A DNA stretch of 64,000 nt from Lycocorax pyrrhopterus obiensis (lineage: Eukaryota; Chordata; Aves; Passeriformes; Paradisaeidae), in assembly GCA_014706295.1 (NCBI GenBank), contig JACSVZ010000007.1, forward strand, positions 43,042,975 to 43,106,974. The letters run 5' to 3'. The translations under genes were made by a program, and so were the position numbers. Each line of letters begins with the position of its first letter. Within the stretch, counting starts at the first letter, position 1. Under the pieces are notes generated by a model. That model worked only from the letters and a program-made list of their open reading frames with translations. It did no database searches and was not told the origin of the DNA. Below are positions 37,641 to 48,212 of the stretch, one piece after another.

Positions 37641-38425
37641 CTGGCTGACTTGGCTTCCCTGTCCTGCAACTTTTTTCTTCTCTGTTACTAGGCCAAATGG
37701 AGGTTGAATAGAACATAAACAAGAGGAAAGTTCATTTTGTGCACCTGAATCCACAGTGAAATGCCTTAAACACTTTGCTATGACACAAAGATGAACTAAG
37801 TTACTGTCAAATACCAGAGAGTTAGTTTTTTACCTTTGTAGTAACAAGAATCAGCTAGTTTTTTCGGAAACAGAATGAGCAATCTAAATCTAATTTCTGA
37901 GAGTATGTTTTAGCTTTAACAGTAAAGACAAAGTATCTCCTTGTATTCACTTACAGATTTTGGCTACTGAGCATTTCTGCAAAACCAGTTCCACAGTCTC
38001 AAGTTGGCTGCTGTGATATGAGGAATGTACTTTAGAAGATATTGGGTTTAGATTCTTTCTTACCATTGCTTAGAAATATCTGTAGGAAAGGATGTTTTAA
38101 GAAATATAGAAATGATAACTTATTTCCTGTGATCCCTTTCTTCACTTCTTGCAGAACATGAAGTTCGTGTAGCAAGGAAAGAAGAGGACTTCGTGCTTCC
38201 ATCACAAAAGAGCATTCATCCTCAAATCATAATTAATGCTAAAAACAATTCTACTTAATCTTACTGCTGCCTTTTTCGTAGATGAGGAAACTGCTTTAGT
38301 CTTTGAGGCTATTGATGCCTTTTCCTGGTCTTAAAATCAGGAATCAAACCTGGTTAGAAGGAAAAAAGGGATTTGACCTCTGTATTTATTTTGAGGATTC
38401 TTATGTGCACCATGTCCAGGTGTAA
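37641..38425 (+). other. NRXN3: NRXN3 long intron, unassigned segment
   Basis: No recognised feature. The last six bases (GTGTAA, 38420-38425) form the probable left target duplication of the adjacent LTR. Confidence 0.7.
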
Positions 38426-38839
38426 TGTGCTGAAATGCACACTGCAATGAACACCCCCGATAGATCTGGTATGATATTATAGGTCTTACTAATTAGCATA
38501 TCTACCAAAGATTCCCCAATGAGAGGCTCAAGTGAGCCCCCCTCCCCGAGGTACCTTCCCCTGGATGGTTCTATCTTAGTTTACAAAATGTGTTCTGGAG
38601 AGGACCTTGGGGTCTGGGGCATTTTGATCCCTAACTACAAAGCTTCTAAGATGTTTAGTCTCCTAGCTTGACAAATAAGTCTAAGAATGTAGGCTAAAAA
38701 CCACTAAGAATACAAAGTTATAAAAAGGTATATAAAAGGGGTATAAAAGAAAGGGCAAAAAATCATCATGGCATCACTATAGAATCCTTCAGCAGCATTT
38801 CTGTTTCAACTATGAAGAGGTTTCTCCCCGATCTAGACA
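38426..38839 (+). mobile_element. Avian ERV solo LTR, 414 bp, sense
   Basis: Begins TGTGCTGAAATG and ends GATCTAGACA, with TATA-like motifs TATAAAAAGG and GTATATAAAAGGGG at about 38719-38742. Flanks are GTGTAA (left) and GTGTCA (right, 38840-38845), a 6-bp duplication with one mismatch, which fits an ERVK-type insertion. The internal text (TTCCCCAATGAGAGGC, GAGGTACCTTCC, TCTAGACA end) resembles an LTR family of birds. An AATAAA lies just outside at about 38861. No internal viral sequence is next to it, so it is a solo LTR. The ends are inferred, not tested. Confidence 0.65.
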
Positions 38840-39379
38840 GTGTCATGACTTTTTTTCACAAATAAATATATATAATTTCTGATGTTCCCCTCATGTTTAT
38901 CTCAGGATGCAGTTGTGGGGTCTGCAGTGACATCACGACGGCTGCATGCCTGTGCCTGGCTGTATGCAGAGTCCACAGCTACTGCCATGTCACTGATGGC
39001 CACGTGGCCATTGTGATGTCCCTTTTGGGATCAAAGGATAGTTGTGACCCCAGTGAAGCCCTAGGTCCTCTGTCTTCTCTATCTGTTAAGGAAACATTTT
39101 CACGAAACCAGTTAAAGGAATTCCACCCTGTCTTTTTCACTCCTGTTTTATTGGCACCTTGAATGCCTTTCTCTTTGTAGCTGACTTTAGGGAGTGCTTC
39201 TCTCTATCTTCCTACAAGTCTTTTGAAACTAAATCAATCTCTTTTCTCTTCTGGAATTTTCCACAAAACTTGAAATAATTGATTTGCAAGGTGGAAAAAA
39301 AATTGTAGGGAAGCTTGAAATACTTCTGCCTTATTGTTTACTATTCACCATACTCCTATTTTTGCCTTGGAGTGAAGGA
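38840..39379 (+). other. NRXN3: NRXN3 long intron, short spacer between LTRs
   Basis: Begins with the right target duplication, then AATAAATATATATAA. The stretch 38920-39170 is CpG-containing and slightly GC-richer. An 89-codon frame at 38893-39162 has no recognisable domain. Could hold further repeat-derived sequence. Confidence 0.5.
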
Positions 39380-39890
39380 AAGTTTCCTGTCTGACCATCC
39401 AGGAGCCAGCGACTCTGGCAGTCACACATGCAGCACCTAAGCTAGGTAGAGACCCCTTTGCAGCTACACTTACCACTGTCACATGGTCAGGCAAGGTTTC
39501 CTTACCAGCTCTACTCTGGGTTTCCTATAGCAGAATATCAACTCTCTGGATCCTTAAAACAGTTTAATCTTAGTTCAATAACTAAATAACAGCTTGAGTT
39601 TGGTGCCTCTGAGGAGTGGCCCTGAACAAAGGAATCCCTGGGCTTTTATACCCCACAGTCTAAGTGCCCCAAAGTCTGGAGTAATTGGCTCCTGTGGTTT
39701 CTCTGAGAAGCTGATCACCTGGCTGGGCCACAGGTCCCCATGTGCTGTTATCCAAAGGGTCGGCAGTTCATGGCCTCTTTCCTTGGGCTCCTCCCACCCA
39801 GAGCTCAACCTGCAGCTCACACTGCAGCTGCAAACCAAGCTACCTGCACTCAATGCTGGGTGAGCACATATTCTTTGTTAAACATAATTC
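39380..39890 (-). mobile_element. Probable ERV LTR remnant, antisense
   Basis: On the minus strand, a TATA box in GGGGTATAAAAGCCCAGGG (about 39631-39649) lies upstream of an ATTAAA (about 39563-39568). The region is relatively GC-rich with CCACCCAGAGC and GCAGCTGCAAACC blocks, which is typical of LTR U3. I could not define ends or a target duplication. It could instead be an unrelated GC-rich patch with a chance TATA. Confidence 0.45.
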
Positions 39891-42057
39891 ACATGAAATC
39901 TAGACTTACATTGCTCTATTCAACATGGCACAAATCATATTTGAGTCTTGATTGATTGGTTTCAGTTACTTTTCAGCAATGTTCAATGTATTTTACACAG
40001 TAGGTAAATTAACTCTTTCAGTGTGGGTAATGGTGATGGTGTTTATTTCCTGAATACAGTTGTCATCCCAGTAAAACATCAAATATGTTTAGACCAGGTA
40101 TCTGCAGTCTGCATAGAGGTATTTAAATAAGTGTAGGAGCTTTAGTTACCCATCACTGAAGACCTGAATTGCTTCATACATAGTCTGCCCCAAGCACAAA
40201 GCTGCTAACCTGGTGTGTTTGTTTCTTCTTGCTTGTCAGGGCAGGCTAGAAAAACACAGGTCTAATAAACCAGTGGATAAACTGTAATTTTTTTTTTTGC
40301 TGTAGGAACTTTTTTGGTTATGTGCAGGCGCCTTTAAAGAAGTCTTAGGCTCTAGCCTGAATATCTAGCATTTAGCCTTTGGGAGAATTGATATGGGCAG
40401 TTGGGTGAAGGGTGCAGCCTGTGACAGAGAGAAGCAATATCTGGGGTACAATAAGTGAACAATTTGGCTGGCCTTCAGAGGTGCTCTTCCTAGCTAGCTA
40501 AACCTATGCAGCCTTCAGGTTATTTTCATGATGTTTTTTTCACGATGGTTCTAATTTGCCAGGCTATCGATGGCCATTCCCCTTTGGAGCATGCCTGTGT
40601 CCAGCCTGTACCAAAAATCATGTTTCCTGCTTAATAACACCAACTTGGAGAGGAATTTTTATATTGGCTACTGGCCAAACTTAGCACATAATTTTTTCTT
40701 CCTTTTTGTTGCTCCCTCGCTATCTGCAACTTCACTTGATTGCAGAGAGATGCTTTTCATCATTGTGAAAAGCCATCTGATTAGAGCTGTCATTAACCCA
40801 TGAGTGAAACTTATAAGAAGTTTAGCTGCAGAAATTCCTTGAATGCTTCAGAATTGCAAAGCTGACATTTTAAAGAAACCTCAAAACTAGATTGTGAATT
40901 TGTTTTAGCTCTGCCTAAAACAAGCTCTTCTTTCTCAGCAGATTTATAGGAAACATCATTTAATGTAAATATTTTTTTCCCTCAGAATGTTTTAGATATC
41001 ATGAAATTCTGCTGCTGATTATCAGGACCATGTGTATCTGGACTATCCCCTTCCTGACCGTCCATTTATACTGGTCTAATTTATTAAACAAAGGCATTGA
41101 ATGGTCAATATTCCTTTGTTAAAGTGTATTTCAAAACAGTCCTCATGGAAAAGGAAAAACCAATTATTTTCATCATTCTTGTTTCATTTTTGCAATATAA
41201 AGCGATTTTAAGACTGGAGGAATGAAAGTTACTTTTCAAAAGCTCTGTGCATACCTTTTGCTAATAATTTTCTTCCCCTTTCTCTTTTCCACCTTCCTTC
41301 GCAAAATAAAGGAGATGTGTATGTCTGTATCAGGAATCATGTCTTTGATTCCCTTAGACCTTCTCTGATACACACATCAAACCTGGGATGAGCTCAAGCT
41401 TGTCTCTGTTTAAACAGGCAAGATTGGCATTGTTCAGAAGGCGCCTGACATAAATGGACAAGTGTATGGGCACTGCTTTCATTCCTTTGCTTATTTCTCA
41501 GTTGCTATGGAAGCCATGTGGGGCACTAGAAAACTGTCCTAGAGAGGAACAGCATTGTGGGACAGTCATGGCCTCATTTGAATTTAGAAGAGTGGGTTTC
41601 AGTAGGTATTTTGGCATATACTGAAGAGCCTTCAAGTTAGTTCAGAGGTTGCTCATAATATCAGACCACAAGGCAGGAAGTGCTATGCAGATGGTAGATT
41701 CTACTGCTGGCAGAAAACTTCCTCAGTGAAACATGAAAATGTTTCTTCTCTGGCTTGCAGCAGGTGACTCTAAGAAATTATATTTCTTCTGTTTCTTGAA
41801 GCTTATATATTTGAACTATAGAATCAAGTTTTTTGTCCAAGACTTTTTGCTTGCCTTCCTTTTTCAGTCATATGTTTTAAGGCGGGATCACAAACATGTA
41901 AAAATATAAAAAAAGCGTCACTGAAATCACTGATGGCAAGTCAGACCAGAACTGACAATAGCATCTTCTCCTTTACCAGGCAGTTTTAACAGTTGGGAAG
42001 GATGTGCTTCATCTGTCCTGGAAACTGAACTGAAGCATCTGTTGATTTCATTAAAAC
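39891..42057 (+). other. NRXN3: NRXN3 long intron, unassigned segment
   Basis: Ordinary intron. No recognised exon, RNA gene or repeat. Confidence 0.7.
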
Positions 42058-42570
42058 ACAAAGATTCATAGGTTATGAGGCCAGAAAGAGCCGTTATGAT
42101 AATCTAGGCTGATTTGCTGTATAATTAATTCCTGTCTCACTATGTCTTTTAGAGAAAACAGGTTACTATTTTAATTTAAAATTTGCCAGTAGCAGAGAAC
42201 ACACCATAACCTGTAGTAAATTATTTCAGTAGGAAATTACCCTCATGTAAAAATAAGTCATAATATTTTAAAATGTGAATTTCTCTAACTTCAGTCTCTA
42301 GCCCCCAGATCTCATTGTCCCTTTGTCACATGCATTGAAGAGCCCTCTATTGCCAAATTCCATTTTCTGCACAGGTACTTGTAGATTGCAATCGAATCAC
42401 ATTTTAACCTCTACCTATTAAACAGAATGAATTTGAATGTTCTCCACTATGGGACATGCATTCCAGTCATTTAATTATATTCCCTCTTCTCAATCTTGAA
42501 CCTTTGGTTTAACAATTGAACTGCCATTATCAGAAACTGCCTTAGCATTTCTCCATTCCTGCCAAGGATT
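42058..42570 (-). mobile_element. Ancient CR1/L3-like fragment, antisense
   Basis: The + strand starts AAGATTCATAGGTTATGAGGCC and AGAAAGAGCCGTTATGAT. This is close to the reversed 3' end of old CR1 elements found in archosaurs and turtles (gattcataggttt..aggccagaagggaccattatgatcatctag). It continues through TTATTTCAGTAGGAAATTAC and TATTCCCTCTTCTCAATCTTG. Heavily diverged. Borders approximate. Confidence 0.65.
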
Positions 42571-43544
42571 CACATTGGTTTTACACCCAAGGATTATTTC
42601 TATCCTTTTCTTTTATTTTTATGGTGAGAGTTCTGGTGTACTTGATTATACATCAAGATGTTGATGTCCAAATGTGTCTGTCAATAAAACCTCAAGTCAA
42701 CTATGGAAACGCTTGCACTTTTTCCATAAACATAGGTGCTTTTTAGATTTCTCAAGCTATGTGTTTTTTTTGGAGTTTTTTAGAAGAAAATAATTTAGGA
42801 CAGCACTTGAATAACAGAGACTCAGATTGGGGTCTTTGAAAAGATTGAATTCAGAACTCTTGTATCTATTCAACACCCTTTCTCCTCTGTTCCCGAGGTC
42901 TTCCTTTGTGCTTGCTTTCTTGGTCTGTTCTTTTCAGTCTTAGCCTCATATTCTGAGGCTAACAATGACACAGTCATTGTTAGTGACTTTCTTGATTACA
43001 AATAAAATTATGTAATTTTTTTCTAGTTCCTTTGAAAGCATTCTGTCTCAAGGATTCTCCAGCTGTGGTACTTGTATGACTAATGAAACACAAAGCAGTC
43101 AGCACCAAACCTCAAATAAGCCCAGAGGCAAACCCTCTGCATTTCCCCAGAAAAGATGGGGCCTGTTACTCAAGTATCAAATACATCAAAGAGGAAGATG
43201 TAACCTGCATGTGGCTAAGCTGGGAGCTTATGTGCATATGATATTCCCTCTACCAGCAACCTGAAGAGATTGCTGAAAACAGATCACTGAGTCATGGCTA
43301 GATACAACCTAGCACCACCCACCAGTTGTATGTAGGGTACTGTGCTACCTGTCTGCTCCCCTCATGTATGGAAAGACTGGGTCAAGATACAGTTTAGGAG
43401 TGCTGGTTTGAGCAATTTTTAGTGGTATCCTATAAGGGCAGCGCTCCTTCAGGCCTGGCCTTCTCTTGCCCACCAAAGCAACACCATACCATGGTGAAAT
43501 CAAAAATGCAATGTTGCACCAAAGTCATAAGCTCTCGTGGGCCT
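42571..43544 (+). other. NRXN3: NRXN3 long intron, unassigned segment
   Basis: Nothing recognised. Small T-runs near 42766 and 43017. Confidence 0.7.
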
Positions 43545-44140
43545 GAAGAATGGTCAATCCATGCACCCAGTACAGGGTCTCCAATAGTGGAGGGTGCAAG
43601 TGCTATCCAGGGAGAACACATGAGCATGGCTGCTCTCAGTGGCACATTCCCTTACAGCACCCACTGCTGTTGGTTTGCAATTGCTGGAAGACACACTCCT
43701 TCCTTTTTCCTTTAGTATCAGTTTGTGGATTATTTGCTGTCCATTTTTTATTTCTGGTTCTTTTTGCATCTTCTGTTGTACCCTACTTCCATGACCTTCC
43801 CTGGCAGCAAGTTCCAGAAGTTCACTGCCCTCTGTGTAAATAAGTACTTCTAAAAATCCATTTTATGCTGATTTCATACAAGTTTCAGCAACTCTGACAG
43901 ACTCTAACTCTGTTATTGCTGGGTTTGGCAAAGAGCAGTTCTACATTAACCTTCTCCATCTTCTGTAAACTTCAATCATATTTTTCTCAGTCCTCTCCAA
44001 ATATGAGCTTGGCCTTTTCACGCTATCCTCATAAAGCATCCTGTTCCATCCTTTTAGTTGCTCTATTTATTTCCTCTTTCTCCTTGAGAAGCAGAGACAG
44101 GACTTCATGCAGTGCTCAGAACTAAAGTCTGTCTGAGGTA
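43545..44140 (-). mobile_element. Ancient CR1-like fragment, antisense
   Basis: Contains ACAGGGTCTCCAATAGTGG (about 43573-43591), typical of the 3' UTR of old CR1 elements. Further on come CCAGAAGTTCACTGCCCTCTG (about 43813) and AGCAGAGACAGGACTTCATGCAG, which match reversed ORF2-end order. Diverged. The open frames 43422-43715, 43430-43645, 43550-43843 and 43554-43769 overlap it and are not genes. Confidence 0.6.
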
Positions 44141-45932
44141 CACCTCATTGTCTGGCAGGAGAGGAGGTTCTAATGCACCCCCTTGCTGTGTCAGTGGAAG
44201 GAGGTGTATGGTCTCTCTAATGAGAGCATTTGACATGATTAATCTGTAGAATAAAACTACTACAGTACCATAAATTGAAAATGTATTTTATCCCTATTGC
44301 AGATATTAATAGACTTGATGTTTCTGATGCCTGTGTGAGGGCAGAGCATGTTATTAGGAATTGGAGCAAAAGAAGCTACTGTGGGTCAATACCGTCCTCT
44401 GCTGGGAGGAACTAGAGCTTTGTGCCATTTCTCCAGATGGGATTTAACAGCTGGCTTCTCCTTTCTCTCTGTGTTTTGCCTTTGCAACAGGAAAATCTGA
44501 TGCTGTGCTGACTGCACTGTGGAAATTCTCCTTTAATGCTTAGAGAAAGCTGGAAATTTTTTGCTAGCTATGAATGTACTGAATTGCGGTTTCATTTATT
44601 TTTTCATCCTGAAGTCACCTGATTTATAAGCTTAATGCTTTCCCTCGTTTGCCTTTTAATATTTACCACATACACATTTCTCTGACTTCCCTGTCCTAAT
44701 TGTACAAGTAACAATGCATATCTCAATTCCCTTCTATTTTTGTAACAAATTGCTGACAATTCATCCTGATAGGATTTTGAAAGCAGAAGTCAAATGTGTG
44801 TATGTATATGCTATATGTGACAGACACAAAGCATTTTAGAATAATGACTCCTTAGAAGAAATCAGCGTCTTCAGTAGTATCACTGAACAAGAATTCAATA
44901 AAAATTGTGCTAGTTGCAGAAGTGGTTTTTCTTGCTGTATGTGCCAGCTCTGCATTTAGCAGGCATGGAGGTGGTTGATAGGAAGTACAGTTTACAAGTA
45001 TTTCAGTTTTGTGCCTTCTCCAGTTCCTGTCTCTGTGAGAATGGCACGGGCAGAGAAGAGCCTGCTTTCCAGGAATTAATTCTGTACCTGAGAGAAAGAG
45101 GAGAGTAGGGGATCTGGGCTCCTGAGTATGCTCAGGAGTGCTTGCCTGCTTGAGACTCTTCTCTTGGCTAATTTCAATACATGTAGCAACAACAGAGCCC
45201 AGAGTTCTGGTCCTTAACCAAGAAAAGTGAGAGTCCAGTCACTGAAAATGTACAGGTTTTTATGTATTAGCACAGAAATTGTTGGTTTCTTGAAGCAAGG
45301 ATAAGCTATAGAGATATCTCCATGGCAAATTTGTGTCAATAGTGATCTAAGATTTCTTGATCAGAGAAATTTTAAGTCTTTGTTATTTTTCTCTTTAGGA
45401 GCCACAGCGTTATCACTAGCAGTTCACAGCAACTTGCTGAAATTTTTTTGCATCTCTCTCCTAGTAGCTAAGTAGGCTTATAGGAATAATAGAGAAATGA
45501 CAGTGGTGGTACCAAGTTCCCTGCTGTGGCTAGTAGAGATGGACATGGAGGTTACACTTTGTTATGTATTTTTGTACAGGATTTATGCAAATATAACAGC
45601 ACGATACCAGACTCACACTGGATTTTATGTACAGAAGCTTTTACAGCCGAGTGGGCCTGTGGTAGAGTTAATTGTTCTCACTGCCCTTCAGTTAAGTATT
45701 CTCTTCTGACTGCTTATCTGATCTATAGTCATTGCAAAGTACCCGTTGCTGTCATTTCTATACACTCTCCTGGTTCACTCACCCCCTCTGTCATGATGTC
45801 AGACTCTTGCACTGTCTCCTTTCTTCTCCCCACTGCCTTTTGGGAAAAGTTTATCTCCCATGGCTGAAAGTAATTGGGGTATTTGTATTGTATGCAGGAT
45901 TGATGTATGATACTTTTCCTTGTGTCTGGCAG
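44141..45932 (+). other. NRXN3: NRXN3 long intron, 3' end
   Basis: Last part of the 36 kb intron, ending GTGTCTGGCAG at 45932. Includes a perfect 8-bp inverted repeat, CTCCTGAG-TATG-CTCAGGAG, at 45119-45138. The open frame running into the next exon from 45732 is intronic until 45933. Confidence 0.85.
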
Positions 45933-46371
45933 GTTGTTTATAAGAATAACGACATTCGTCTGGAGCTGTCTCGCTTGGCACGGATTGGTGATACTAAGAT
46001 GAAGATCTATGGGGAAGTGAAATTCATATGTGAAAATGTGGCTACACTGGATCCCATCAGCTTTGAAACACCTGAGGCCTATATTAGTCTGCCTAAATGG
46101 AATACCAAAAGGATGGGCTCCATCTCATTTGATTTCCGAACCACTGAACCCAATGGACTGATCCTTTTCACCCACGGCAAGCCTCAGGAGAGGAAAGACA
46201 CCAGAAGCCAGAAAAACACAAAGGTAGATTTCTTTGCAGTTGAGCTTCTAGATGGAAACCTCTACTTGCTGCTGGACATGGGCTCTGGGACCATTAAAGT
46301 CAAGGCCACCCAGAAGAAAGCCAATGATGGAGAGTGGTATCATGTGGATATTCAACGAGATGGAAGATCGG
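45933..46371 (+). CDS. NRXN3: NRXN3 exon: end of LNS2 and most of LNS3
   Basis: Internal exon of 439 bp, from phase 0 to phase 1. Acceptor is TGTGTCTGGCAG and donor CGG|GTAGAG. It encodes [18 protein letters not shown] through [12 protein letters not shown]. The first 35 or so residues close LNS2, including the Cys of GEVKFICEN that normally pairs with MGCLKE of the preceding exon. The rest is the N-terminal and middle part of LNS3. [26 protein letters not shown] and [14 protein letters not shown] are NRXN3-specific; NRXN1 has [15 protein letters not shown] and [20 protein letters not shown] differs from the GEVVFKCEN I recall for mammalian NRXN3. Read-through past the donor would give RVITFS and a stop. 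The upstream Met at 45732 lies in the intron. Confidence 0.97.
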
Positions 46372-48197
46372 GTAGAGTTATAACTTTTTCTTAAATAGAT
46401 TCATATTTCAGATTCAGACCTAGGGCTATGTATTAATTCTCAGAACATTCAAAACCTGTTAGATATGAGTCACCTCCTTAAAAAAGCTTAGTGTTACTCC
46501 AGTGATGTTTATCCAGCAAAGCAAAGATGTGAATGGCTAGGTTTTCATTAAATGTTTAGTGTGAACTTTGGATAGCATGTCACAGAGGCAGTCTATTAAT
46601 ATTTTATTCACAATCCTCAGATATTGTGGACCTATCTTTGCACTTGCATGCATAGTTACAGTGATGACTTCTTTGTAGGCCATGGTAAGGTTTAAGGTCC
46701 TTCAGAACCATTGTTCTCAGTTTGAGAAATTCTTACTGATCTACTTTGGATTTCTGCATTTGGGATCTTGTAGTGAGAAAAATAAGAGTAATGGGCACAA
46801 CCAATAACAAAATTATGGCAACAAATCAACATTTTCATCCCATTCTGTTTCCTTTAGTATCCTGCAGTTTTGAATTAGGTTTCTTTACTCTCTTGGATGA
46901 CAGATTGTAGTCTTAAAATCTGAGTCAGTGTTTAGTGGATGTTTATTTTCTTTCTTTGCAGTTTCTCATGTTCAAATATGGGTTTTAGTTTATTTCTAAA
47001 AATACACCTACCATGCAATTGCCAAGAGATATTTTTATTGTTTCCAGTGCTGAATATCAAGCTAACGTACTAATGATGTACTCTGAAATTGTGGGGGAAA
47101 ACAAAAATACTCAAATACTGTAACTTCATCTAGAGAATAGCAATTGTAGTTCAATTTTTTTTCTGAACCATTGGGATCTCAAAGCCTTCACTTCAAAAGG
47201 AATTTTGCTTACATTTGCAAGTGGATTTGAGATTTGTCTGGTGATCTCCAGATGATAGTTTTAGGTCCCTAATTTTATGTTTCCAGTTGCTGAATACCAT
47301 CAGTATAGAGAAAGCAGTGCTAGAATTTGCTTCCCTTGAGTTTTTAGAAGAGCTGACTTTGAGATAGCATGCAAAGCCTAGTTCTTTGAATAGATCTTTG
47401 CCTGAAGCTATTTTTTCCTTTGATGATGTGAGTAGTTTCTTTGTATTTGGCATAGTGCTCTGCTTGGACTTAATATGTGTGGTTATATATTGCTATCTCC
47501 TAAAGACATCGATAGGAGCATTTTACAAAGGAAGCCATAAATAAATAAATGGAGCTTTGATTTCTTTAGAATTGCTAAAATTTAATTAACTTCCAGGGAT
47601 AAACTCAATTAGTTGTGTTTCGTACTGACTTCAGTTTTGCTTGCTCGCTTGGGTACTCTCTCATCCCTGAAGAAGCAGCTGCAGAGGGAAAAGAGACAGA
47701 AATGACACTAGACTCTATGCAAAGAATGTTTGCAAAACCCTACTAAGAGGGACATGCGTTCATTTGGACATGTTCACAGGAGGGTGTGGCAGACGGCATT
47801 GCTACTTGATAGATGACACTGTAGGACTGACTTGTTTGTCGCATGGCATGGAGGTTTGTGATGTTCTGGACACTGATTAGAGGTAACAGATTTTGAATTA
47901 GAAACAGTTTTCTCAACAAGAAAGAATGTGTTCATGTGATGTCTTGTCTTTTTACTTAATTGTATTCTCTGCTCACAATGAATACTTGGTTAATGATCCT
48001 AATGACTGATGTCTTCTGTCCTGAGAAAACCAGGATACTGGCATTGATTTCTTCCCATCGTACCTTTAGCAAGCATCAGTCACTCTTATCCAGTGACACT
48101 TCGGATAACCGTGAGAAAGGGGTTCAAGATCTCGTTTAGTCCTTGGCTTTTCTTCCACATGTGGACTGGAGAATGGTTACACCTTGAATATTTCCCA

Positions 48198-48212
48198 CCC
48201 CCCCCCCCCCCC
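48198..48212 (+). repeat. Poly(C) tract, 15 nt
   Basis: CCCA followed by 15 consecutive C. G-rich on the minus strand, so able to form quadruplex or i-motif structures. Length is likely unstable. Confidence 0.9.

Noticed and set aside
43422..43843. Cluster of overlapping open frames on both strands
   Set aside because: Falls in an ancient CR1-like fragment; no coding signature.
45732..45932. Upstream extension of the LNS3 frame with its own Met
   Set aside because: The GTGTCTGGCAG acceptor at 45932 and exact homology starting at VVYKNND show that this part is intron.
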